A DNA stretch of 64,000 bases from assembly GCF_014650555.1 (NCBI RefSeq), contig NZ_BMVE01000010.1, positions 62,001 through 126,000 on the forward strand, read 5' to 3'. The translations under genes were made by a program, and so were the position numbers. The notes under the pieces are model-generated. The model was given only the letters and a program-made list of their open reading frames with translations. It made no database searches and was not told where the DNA came from. How positions within the stretch are numbered: position 1 is the first letter of the stretch; each line of letters begins with the position of its first letter. The stretch comes from Streptomyces goshikiensis (lineage in GTDB: Bacteria > Actinomycetota > Actinomycetes > Streptomycetales > Streptomycetaceae). Shown in pieces: positions 51,653 to 58,990 of this stretch.

Positions 51653-52861
51653 ATGTCTCTCCACCCGGACCCCCTCGACTACCCCTTCTGGTCGGCCCAG
51701 GGGCTGGACCCGTACCCCGGCTACCCCGCGTTGCGGGAGCGGCCCCTCGCGCGGGTGCGGCTCCCCTACGGAGAGGAGGCCTGGCTGGCCACCCGCCACG
51801 AGGACGTCCGTACCGTCCTGTCCGACCCCCGCTTCAGCCTCGCCGAAGCCGCCCGCCGCGACCCGCCCCGCACCACGCCCCAGGTCAGCCACCTCGGCGG
51901 CCTCGTCGGCAACGACGCCCCCGACCACACCCGCCTGCGGTCCCTGCTCGGCAAGGCGTTCACCGCGCGCCGCGTCGAGCGCCTGCGCGACGACATCCGG
52001 GGCATCGCCGACGGGCTGCTCGACCGGATGGGCGACACCGGGCCGCCCGCCGACCTGGTCGAGGACTTCGCGTTCCCGCTGCCCGTGACGGCGATCTGCG
52101 CGCTGATGGGCGTACCGGCCGCCGATCACCCGCGCGTACGGGCCTGGGCGGACACCGTGTGCTCGGGCCGGGTCGCGCCCGAGCGGATGCGGAGCGAAGC
52201 CGACGAGTTCACCGCCCTGCTGGCGACCTGGGTGGAGGAACGCCGACGGGAGCCCGCCGACGACCTGCTGAGCCTGATGACCGGGGCCTGCGACAAGGAC
52301 GGGACCCTCTCCGAGGAGGAGGTCATGATCCTCGTCAACGAGATCCTCGTCGGCGGCTTCGTCACCACCGCCAGCCAGATCGGCAACTCCTTCTCGCTCC
52401 TGCTGCACCCCGAAGGCGCCGGTCGCCACCTGTGGGCCCGGCTGCGCGCGGACCCGGGGCTGATCCCGCAGGCCGTCGAGGAACTGCTGCGCTACCTGCC
52501 GCTGTTCAACGGCATGCCGCTCTCCCCGCGCTACGCCCTGGAGGACATCGAACTCGGCGGGGTCCTGGTGCGCCGAGGCGAGCCCGTCATCGGGGACCTG
52601 TCCGCCGCCAACCGCGACCCCGCCGCCTTCCCCGACCCGGAACGGCTCGCCCTCGACCGCTCCGGCACCTCACACCTCACCCTCGGGTACGGAGTCCACT
52701 ACTGCCTCGGCGCGCACCTCGCCCGGCTGGAACTCCAGGTGGCCCTGGAGCGGGTCCTCATCCGCATGCCGCAACTGCGCCTCGCCGTTCCCCACGGCGA
52801 ACTGAGCTGGCGCTCAAGGGAGTTCTTCAACGGCCTGCACGCCCTCCCCGTCACCTGGTGA
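51653..52861 (+). CDS. ftdF: PTM-associated cytochrome P450
   Basis: A 402-aa P450 with EELLR (ExxR) and the heme site LGYGVHYCLG, Cys351 as ligand. The I-helix reads VGGFVTTAS rather than AGxxTT, so the usual acidic residue before the Thr pair is missing, a feature to keep in mind for activity. It is last in the PTM gene row, as FtdF is in frontalamide-type clusters, where it oxidises the carbocycle or its alkyl side chain. A ribosome-binding site (aggaaaggg) precedes the ATG. Its 3' end overlaps the converging regulator gene by 48 bp. Confidence 0.9.
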   Translation: MSLHPDPLDYPFWSAQGLDPYPGYPALRERPLARVRLPYGEEAWLATRHEDVRTVLSDPRFSLAEAARRDPPRTTPQVSHLGGLVGNDAPDHTRLRSLLGKAFTARRVERLRDDIRGIADGLLDRMGDTGPPADLVEDFAFPLPVTAICALMGVPAADHPRVRAWADTVCSGRVAPERMRSEADEFTALLATWVEERRREPADDLLSLMTGACDKDGTLSEEEVMILVNEILVGGFVTTASQIGNSFSLLLHPEGAGRHLWARLRADPGLIPQAVEELLRYLPLFNGMPLSPRYALEDIELGGVLVRRGEPVIGDLSAANRDPAAFPDPERLALDRSGTSHLTLGYGVHYCLGAHLARLELQVALERVLIRMPQLRLAVPHGELSWRSREFFNGLHALPVTW

Positions 52862-53842
52862 CACCCGGGCCCCGGCGGCGGCGTAGCGGCGGGCCAGGTG
52901 GGCGAAGGCGGCCCTGAGCTCGGGCGGGCCGACGACCTCGATGTCGGCGTCGAACTTCCCGATGGTCGCCGCCAGACCGGGCCAGGACCAGGCGCCGAGC
53001 ACGAGACGGCACCGGTCCGGGCCGAGTTCCTCGACGATCCCGTCGCCGGCGTAGCGGGACACGGCCGCGGCGGGCAGGTCGAGGACCACCTCGCCGCGGC
53101 AGGGCCAGTCCCCGGTACCCGCGGCGCCCCGGAACCGGTCGGAGACGAAGGCGGCCACGTCCCCGCCGGGCAGCTCGCGCGGCGTGAACCGGGGCCCGGT
53201 GGGGGAGCGAGGGCCGATCCGGTCCGCGCGGAAGGTCCGCCAGTCCGTACGGTCGAGGTCCCAGGCGACGAGGTACCAGCGCCCGCTCCAGGTGACGAGG
53301 TGGTGGGGCTCCACCCGGCGCACGGGGGCGTCGGCGGCGCCGTCGGCCGCCGGGTAGTCGAAGCGCAGCAGGTGACGGGCGTGGACGGCCGCGCTGAGCG
53401 TCAGCAGTACTTGCGGGTCGGCCTGCGGACGCGGCCGGTCCGGCGCCCGTTCGACCGCCGTGACCCGCAGGGCGTCGATGCGGTGGCGCAGCCGGGCGGG
53501 CATGACCTGCCGGACGGTGTTCAAGGCGCGCGCCGCGGCCTCCTCGATCCCGGCGCCGGTGCCGGCGGCCGTCTGGAGGGCGACCGCGAGGGCGACGGCC
53601 TGGTCGTCGTCGAACAGCAGCGGCGGCAGCTCCGAACCGGCATCGAGCCGGTAGCCGCCGTCGGGGCCCCGGGTCGCGGCGATGGGATAGCCGAGCTCCC
53701 GCAGGCGGTCCACGTCGCGGCGCACCGTGCGCGGGGTGACCTCCAGCCGGTCGGCCAGCAGCTGCCCCGGCCAGTCCCGGCGCGCCTGGAGCAGGGAGAG
53801 CAGGGACAGCAGCCGTGCCGAGGTCTTCGCCATGACACCCAT
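52814..53842 (-). CDS. WYL-domain transcriptional regulator (YafY/DeoR type)
   Basis: A 342-aa regulator. An N-terminal winged helix-turn-helix (LADRLEVTPRTVRRDVDRLRELG) is followed by a WYL domain (SGRWYLVAWDL with surrounding Arg residues) and a C-terminal extension. WYL regulators often respond to nucleic acid or DNA damage signals. It is divergent from the DNA glycosylase-like gene, and a perfect palindrome sits between them. A start at 53833 (MAKTSAR) is also possible. The 3' end runs 48 bp into the converging P450 gene. Confidence 0.88.
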   Translation of the reverse strand: MGVMAKTSARLLSLLSLLQARRDWPGQLLADRLEVTPRTVRRDVDRLRELGYPIAATRGPDGGYRLDAGSELPPLLFDDDQAVALAVALQTAAGTGAGIEEAAARALNTVRQVMPARLRHRIDALRVTAVERAPDRPRPQADPQVLLTLSAAVHARHLLRFDYPAADGAADAPVRRVEPHHLVTWSGRWYLVAWDLDRTDWRTFRADRIGPRSPTGPRFTPRELPGGDVAAFVSDRFRGAAGTGDWPCRGEVVLDLPAAAVSRYAGDGIVEELGPDRCRLVLGAWSWPGLAATIGKFDADIEVVGPPELRAAFAHLARRYAAAGARVSPGDGEGVQAVEELP

Positions 53843-53851
53843 GGTGCCCCA

Positions 53852-53878
53852 GGTAGCGGACAGTACCTGTCCGCTACC
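53852..53878. promoter_or_regulatory. Perfect 12-bp palindrome, probable WYL regulator operator
   Basis: Arms ggtagcggacag and ctgtccgctacc with a 3-bp spacer lie just upstream of the regulator start and about 63 bp upstream of the glycosylase-like gene. A perfect dyad of this size in a divergent gap is a strong sign of an operator shared by both genes. The core resembles sites I recall for YafY-type regulators. Confidence 0.78.
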
Positions 53879-53941
53879 CCTGCGACCGTGACCGTACCGA
53901 ACGACAAGAACCACTGGAACGACTGGAAGGAGCCGGCCACG

Positions 53942-55048
53942 ATGACCGTGCTCGACGCGCGGGCGCTGGGCCGCGCCACTCTCGCCCGGCAGCTGCTGCT
54001 CGATCGCGCCGATCTGCCGGCGCTCGACGCGGTGGCGCACCTCGGGGGCATGCAGGCCCAGGAACCCCAGGAGCCGTTCGTCGGGCTCTGGGCAAGGCTG
54101 CGGGCCTTCGAGCCCGGCACGCTCTCGGAGCTGCTGGTCCGGCGCCGGGTCGTACGGACGCACCTGATGCGACGCACCGTCCACCTCCTCGCCGCCGAGG
54201 ACGCGCTGGCCTGGCGCTCCCGCCACGACGCCATGCTGCGCCAGCGGGTGCTCGGGAACTACCGCGCCGAGCTCGCCGGAGTGGACCTCGACGAGCTCGC
54301 CGCGGCGGGCGGGGCGGTACTGGCCGACGGGGAGCCCCGCTCGATGACCGAACTCGCGCGGGCGCTCGCCGGGCGCTGGCCCGAGCCGGGGCCGCGGGCC
54401 CTGGGGGAGATGCTGGTCGCCGCCCTCGTCCCGGTGGTGCAGCTGCCGCCGCGCGGGCTGTGGCGGGCCAAGGGCGGCGTGCGCAACGTACCGCTCTCCT
54501 CCTGGCTGGGCCGCGAGATCGACCCGCCGTCCCCGGACGCCTCCGATCCCGTCGGCCAGGCGCTGGTCCGCCGCTACCTGGCCGCGTACGGCCCCGCCGC
54601 CCCGGCCGACCTGCGCGCCTGGTGCGGACTCGCGGGGCTCCCGGCCGCGGTGGCCGCGATGCGCGCGGAACTGGTCACCTTCCGGGACGAGCGCGGCCGA
54701 CAGCTGCTGGACCTCCCCGACGCCCCGCGTCCCGACCCCGCCACACCCGCCCCGGTGCGGTTCCTGCCGGCGTTCGACAACGCGATCCTCGGCTACCAGC
54801 ACCGCGGCCGGATCATCGACGACGCCCACCGCGGCCTGTCCGTCGCAGGCGAGCGCGTCGTCCTCGTCGACGGCCGGGTCGCCGCGACCTGGAAGGCTGC
54901 GGCCGCCGCCGTGACGGTCACCCCGCTGCGCCGCTTCTCCCGGGCCGAGAGCGCCGCCGTCGCCGAGGAGGGCCGGGAACTGGCCTCGTTCCTCGCCGAC
55001 GGAGCCGGGGCGGACCACGAGGTGCGGATCGCCCCGCCACCCGGCTGA
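53942..55048 (+). CDS. AlkZ-like (QxQ) winged-helix DNA glycosylase
   Basis: A 368-aa protein of the HTH_42 / winged-helix DNA-binding superfamily to which AlkZ and YcaQ belong. Near the N-terminus it reads GGMQAQEPQ, with Gln38 and Gln40 forming the catalytic QxQ motif of the AlkZ branch; YcaQ/AlkX proteins have QxD. AlkZ removes bulky or cross-linking N-alkyl purine lesions and gives self-resistance to azinomycin B. A start after AAGGAG is clear. It is divergent from a WYL regulator and next to the PTM cluster, about 28 kb from the leinamycin-type genes. A role in protecting against a DNA-alkylating product is an inference; Streptomyces carry several such paralogues. Confidence 0.8.
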   Translation: MTVLDARALGRATLARQLLLDRADLPALDAVAHLGGMQAQEPQEPFVGLWARLRAFEPGTLSELLVRRRVVRTHLMRRTVHLLAAEDALAWRSRHDAMLRQRVLGNYRAELAGVDLDELAAAGGAVLADGEPRSMTELARALAGRWPEPGPRALGEMLVAALVPVVQLPPRGLWRAKGGVRNVPLSSWLGREIDPPSPDASDPVGQALVRRYLAAYGPAAPADLRAWCGLAGLPAAVAAMRAELVTFRDERGRQLLDLPDAPRPDPATPAPVRFLPAFDNAILGYQHRGRIIDDAHRGLSVAGERVVLVDGRVAATWKAAAAAVTVTPLRRFSRAESAAVAEEGRELASFLADGAGADHEVRIAPPPG

Positions 55049-55056
55049 CGGGCTCC

Positions 55057-55887
55057 CTACCCGGGGCCGTCCGGCCCGGCGGGGGCCGGCTGCGTACCGT
55101 CGCGGTCGTTCTGCTGCTTCAGCCGCCGGGTCAGCCCGCCGCCGACGACGATCAGGGCGACGCCGAGCCACCACAGCTGCCCGTCGAAGACGAGGACGGC
55201 GATCCCGATCGGTACGAGCAGGCCCGCGAGCGGGAGGAGCAGCCCGGCGAGCGGCAGGCGCTGGGGACCGCCGTGCGCCCGCGCCCGGACGACCTCGGGG
55301 TACCAGGCGGTGAAGCGCAGGGCCGCGACGATGGCCAGGACCTGGATGATCCACCCGGTCCAGATGTTGTTCGGGTTGTGCAGGACCAGGTCACCGAAGG
55401 CCCCGGCGATCGCGGCCACCAGGAAGGCCAGCCCCCACACCCCCGTGATCATGTAGTTGGTCCGGAGGAAGGCCGGGGAGTACCACAGCGCGGGATCGAC
55501 CCGCTCGCGCGCGTACTGGAGGGTGAAGGGCTTGTGGAGGGCCATGGAGCCGAAGGCGATGGCCATCAGGGCGATGTTGGAGACCTCACCGGCGTAGGTC
55601 TCCAGCCAGCGGTGCGTACCGGGGCTGGCCAGGGCGCCGATGACGGCGAGGATCGCGAAGAACACGACGTCCGAGACCTCAAGGATCTTCAGCGAGCCAC
55701 CGGGCTTGAGCAGCCGGCTCACGACGACGAGGGCGATGGAGATCGTCAGCGCGATCACGACCGCCCACTCGAAGCGCCCCGGCCCTACGAACAGCGAGAA
55801 CACGATCCACGGGGACATCCCGATGAACGGGCTGTCCAGCAGCCCGGCCGCCTTCTGGCGGAGGTGAGTACCGGAGGCCTCTGCCAT
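55057..55887 (-). CDS. Multi-pass membrane protein of unknown function
   Basis: A 276-aa protein with about seven hydrophobic segments from residue 25 to 255 and a charged, Pro-rich C-terminal tail that is probably cytoplasmic. I do not recognise a family with certainty. Conserved-looking polar spots inside the membrane part are the FGSMALHKPFT and YARERVDPALWYSP segments. It converges on the glycosylase-like gene with an 8-bp gap and shows no link to either biosynthetic cluster. Confidence 0.75.
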   Translation of the reverse strand: MAEASGTHLRQKAAGLLDSPFIGMSPWIVFSLFVGPGRFEWAVVIALTISIALVVVSRLLKPGGSLKILEVSDVVFFAILAVIGALASPGTHRWLETYAGEVSNIALMAIAFGSMALHKPFTLQYARERVDPALWYSPAFLRTNYMITGVWGLAFLVAAIAGAFGDLVLHNPNNIWTGWIIQVLAIVAALRFTAWYPEVVRARAHGGPQRLPLAGLLLPLAGLLVPIGIAVLVFDGQLWWLGVALIVVGGGLTRRLKQQNDRDGTQPAPAGPDGPG

Positions 55888-55974
55888 GGGCCCGCCCTTC
55901 CTGCGCCACCACCCCCCGCAGTCCTTTCCAACGTACGCCGCCCCCCGCCTCCCGACCTTCCGAACGACGCCGAC

Positions 55975-57213
55975 TCAGCCCTCCGCGTCCCCGCGCCGAC
56001 GGCGGGTCCGCTCGGCGATCCCGTCGGAGAGCCTGCCCTTCACCGAGCCGGCCCGGTCGAGGGTCCCGCTGCCGAGGGCCCTGGCGGCATCGACGCCCTT
56101 CGCTCCCGCCGCGAGCGCCTTGTCCTTCGCCTCCGCGGCCGCATCCGCCCATCGCCTCGCCTCCGATGACCGGCGACCGGAGGTGATCCCGAGCCGGCCG
56201 TGGAAGTCATGGACTCCGGTCGCGACGTCGTTGCTCGACTGGACGACGGCGGGAGATTTGGCCGGGTGCAGCAACACCTTCGCGTTGGCGGCGCCGGCGG
56301 CCGCGTTCATCCTGGCCACCAAGCGCTGCGTGCTCCGCGAGATGTGCTCCAGCCGGGCCTGCCGGGCGGCCTTCAGCCCGAGGCGATGCCCGTGCAGCTC
56401 CTCCGGAGACGCGTCCAGCACCCGGTCGAGTTCGAGCACGGCGATCGCGTCCTGCAACTGGAAGCAGCGAGCCAGAACGGCGAGCCACTCCCGCACCCCG
56501 GACTCGGCCTCCCGGGCCGCCTCGGCGAGATCACCGATCTTGGTCTTGATCTCCATCTTCTCGGCCAGAGCGTCGAGTTGGCGCAACGCGTACGCCTGGG
56601 TCTCCGCGATCGTCGCCGGTACGGCCTGCACCTTCGACCAGGTGACCTCGTCGACCCTGCCCCTCTTCTCCCGGAGGGTCATGGCCTCCTCGATGACGAA
56701 GCCCACTCCGATCATGCGGGCCAGCGCGGCGTCCTTCTGCGCGCGCAGCACGTCGTCGACCTTCTCGTCGATCGTGGCGAGGTAGTCGGTGATCTCGTCC
56801 ATGGTCTGCTGCATCGCGACCTGCGTCATGATCCTGGCGGCGCCGGCGAGAGCGGCCGGGTTGGTCAGGAGCGACCGGGGCCCCTTCACGAATTCCAGGA
56901 ATCCCCGGACCTGGCCCTTTTGCCCCTTCACCACGCCGGTGCTGAGACCCGTCTTCGAGCTCTCCCTCAGCCCGTACTTCTCGACGAGCCGCGCCGACTC
57001 CTGCGTCAGCTGCACCCAGCGGCCGGAGTTGGCGGCGATCTCCGAACCCGCCTGAGCGGCTCCAGCCCCCGTACCGGCAACGGACTTGAGCCGCTGCAGT
57101 CCGAGGTCCTTCGAGGAAAGGCCCTCCGAGGTGAGGAAGCGGTCGACGTCCGTCGGGTTTCCGATGACCGCCAGTCCGTCGCCGTCACTGATCAGCTGAA
57201 TCTCGTTGTCCAT
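55975..57213 (-). CDS. Hypothetical soluble protein, helix-rich
   Basis: A 412-aa protein I do not recognise. It has no signal peptide or membrane segment. The middle (about 140-330) is long, charged and helical in character, and may form coiled coils (segments around DEITDYLATIDEKVDDVLRA and EKMEIKTKIGDLAEAAREAE). The C-terminus is Arg-rich. The ATG at 57213 follows AGGAG at 8 bp; an ATG 24 bp earlier is less likely. No partner gene is evident. Confidence 0.7.
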   Translation of the reverse strand: MDNEIQLISDGDGLAVIGNPTDVDRFLTSEGLSSKDLGLQRLKSVAGTGAGAAQAGSEIAANSGRWVQLTQESARLVEKYGLRESSKTGLSTGVVKGQKGQVRGFLEFVKGPRSLLTNPAALAGAARIMTQVAMQQTMDEITDYLATIDEKVDDVLRAQKDAALARMIGVGFVIEEAMTLREKRGRVDEVTWSKVQAVPATIAETQAYALRQLDALAEKMEIKTKIGDLAEAAREAESGVREWLAVLARCFQLQDAIAVLELDRVLDASPEELHGHRLGLKAARQARLEHISRSTQRLVARMNAAAGAANAKVLLHPAKSPAVVQSSNDVATGVHDFHGRLGITSGRRSSEARRWADAAAEAKDKALAAGAKGVDAARALGSGTLDRAGSVKGRLSDGIAERTRRRRGDAEG

Positions 57214-57419
57214 CGCCCGCTCCTGAAGTGGCTTCACGCGGTTGAGGGTAGTGCGGGGTGTGCGCCGGGGTGGTGGGGGTGGTGTTTCTGAGGTGGTGCT
57301 TACCTCTGGCTTAAGGGGGGCTCAAGAACGGAGGGGTGGGGGGCGGGGTGGGGATTTGCCGGGTTTGTGGTCGCTAGCGTGCTGATCGATCCTCATCCCG
57401 ACTCCAGAGGCAGGTCCCC

Positions 57420-58907
57420 ATGACTGGCAATTCCCATCGCCGTACGACGAGCGGCAAGGCAAAGGCGGCCGGGGCGTTGGCCGTCGCGGCTGCCGTCGGG
57501 GGTACCGCGCTGGCGTTGACCGGTACCGCGCAGGCCGCGTCGGTCGGCGCCGCCTTCACCAAGGCGAGCAGCTGGAGCACCGGTTACACCGGGCAGTACG
57601 TCATCACCAACCACGGCGGTGCGGCGCTGAAGGACTGGACCCTTGAGTTCGACCTGCCCGCCGGTACGAGCATCGCCTCGCTCTGGAACGGCGAACAGAG
57701 CGTCAGCGGGCAGCACGTCACGGTCAAGCCGCCCCGCTGGGACACCGCGGGCCTCGCGCCCGGCGCCTCGGTCACCGTCGGATTCGTCACCGCCGCCGGA
57801 CAGGACGCGGGGGCGCCGACGGGCTGTCTGATCAACAAGGAGAAGTGCTCGGCGGGGACCGGGGCGACGCCCAGCCCCAGCGGCCGGCCCACCACCGCGC
57901 CGACGGCGACCGCGACCGCGCCCCAGCCCACGGTCAAGCCGACCGCCCGGCCCACCACGGCGCCCACCGCCACCACCGGGCCGAAGCCGACCGCCACCGC
58001 GCCCCGGCCCTCCGGCGGCGCCGCCTTCGCGCCGTACGTGGACACCTCGCTCTATCCGTCCTACGACCTGCTCGACACGGCGGCGAAGACCGGGGTCAAG
58101 GAGTTCAACCTCGCCTTCGTCACCTCCGGCGGTGCCTGCTCCCCGCTCTGGGGCGGCACCACGGCCCTCGACGCGGACCGGGTCGCCTCGCAGATCGCCG
58201 CCCTGCGGGCGAAGGGCGGGGACGTCCGGGTGTCGTTCGGCGGCGCGGCCGGCTCCGAACTGGGGCTGGTGTGCACCTCCGCCGACAGCCTCGCCGCCGC
58301 GTACGGGAAGGTCGTGGACACGTACGGGCTGACCAAGGTGGACTTCGACATCGAGGGCGCGGCCCTGCCCGACACCGCCGCCAACACCCGGCGTGCCCAG
58401 GCCATCGCGCAGTTGCAGAAGTCGCACCCCGGGCTCGACGTCTCCTTCACCCTCCCCGTGATGCCCGAGGGCCTCACCCAGCCGGGCGTGGACCTGATAG
58501 CCAACGCCCGGCAGAACGGGGTGGCGATCTCCGCCGTCAACATCATGGCGATGGACTACGGCCCGGCGTACAGCGGGGACATGGGCGGATACGCCATCCA
58601 GGCGGCCACGGCCACGCAGGCACAGATCAAGGGGGTGCTCGGTCTCGGTGACGCGGCGGCGTGGAAGGCCGTGGCGGTCACGCCGATGATCGGTGTCAAC
58701 GACGTCAGCAGCGAGGTCTTCACGGTGCAGGACGCCACGCAGCTCGTGGAGTTCGCCCGCGCCAAGGGTCTCGGCTGGCTCGCCATGTGGTCCGGCGCCC
58801 GCGACAAGCAGTGCCCGGGCGGCGCCAAGAACTCCGCCGACCCGACCTGTTCCTCGATCCTCCAGGAGCCGCTGGCCTTCACGAAGGCCTTCGCCGCCCG
58901 CGGCTAG
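57420..58907 (+). CDS. Secreted chitinase, CBM2-like plus GH18
   Basis: A 495-aa exported enzyme. A twin-basic signal peptide (about 1-39, ending TAQA) is followed by a CBM2-like binding domain (about 40-137, exposed Trp residues), a Pro/Thr linker (about 148-200), and a GH18 catalytic domain (about 203-495). The catalytic DxDxE motif is Asp308-Phe-Asp310-Ile-Glu312 and the SxGG motif is SFGG at 272-275. It should hydrolyse chitin outside the cell. The 206-bp upstream region has no clear copy of the usual chitinase direct repeats. A hairpin follows the stop. Confidence 0.92.
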   Translation: MTGNSHRRTTSGKAKAAGALAVAAAVGGTALALTGTAQAASVGAAFTKASSWSTGYTGQYVITNHGGAALKDWTLEFDLPAGTSIASLWNGEQSVSGQHVTVKPPRWDTAGLAPGASVTVGFVTAAGQDAGAPTGCLINKEKCSAGTGATPSPSGRPTTAPTATATAPQPTVKPTARPTTAPTATTGPKPTATAPRPSGGAAFAPYVDTSLYPSYDLLDTAAKTGVKEFNLAFVTSGGACSPLWGGTTALDADRVASQIAALRAKGGDVRVSFGGAAGSELGLVCTSADSLAAAYGKVVDTYGLTKVDFDIEGAALPDTAANTRRAQAIAQLQKSHPGLDVSFTLPVMPEGLTQPGVDLIANARQNGVAISAVNIMAMDYGPAYSGDMGGYAIQAATATQAQIKGVLGLGDAAAWKAVAVTPMIGVNDVSSEVFTVQDATQLVEFARAKGLGWLAMWSGARDKQCPGGAKNSADPTCSSILQEPLAFTKAFAARG

Positions 58908-58941
58908 GCCGCCTCTCGCGGATTCCGCCCGCGCGAGCGGC
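58908..58941 (+). terminator. Hairpin after the chitinase gene
   Basis: Arms gccgc-ct-ctcgcg and cgcgag-cggc form an imperfect GC-rich stem with a two-base bulge, starting right after the stop codon. It probably ends chitinase transcription. Confidence 0.55.
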
Positions 58942-58990
58942 TGTTCTACTGTGCGCTGAGCACAGGAATGGCAGAACGGCGGGGCAGCGC

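Noticed and set aside
57241..57345. G-rich stretch before the chitinase as a riboswitch or structured RNA
   Set aside because: It is mostly simple GGTGGTGG-like sequence and short A-free runs. No conserved riboswitch core or stable symmetric hairpin could be recognised.
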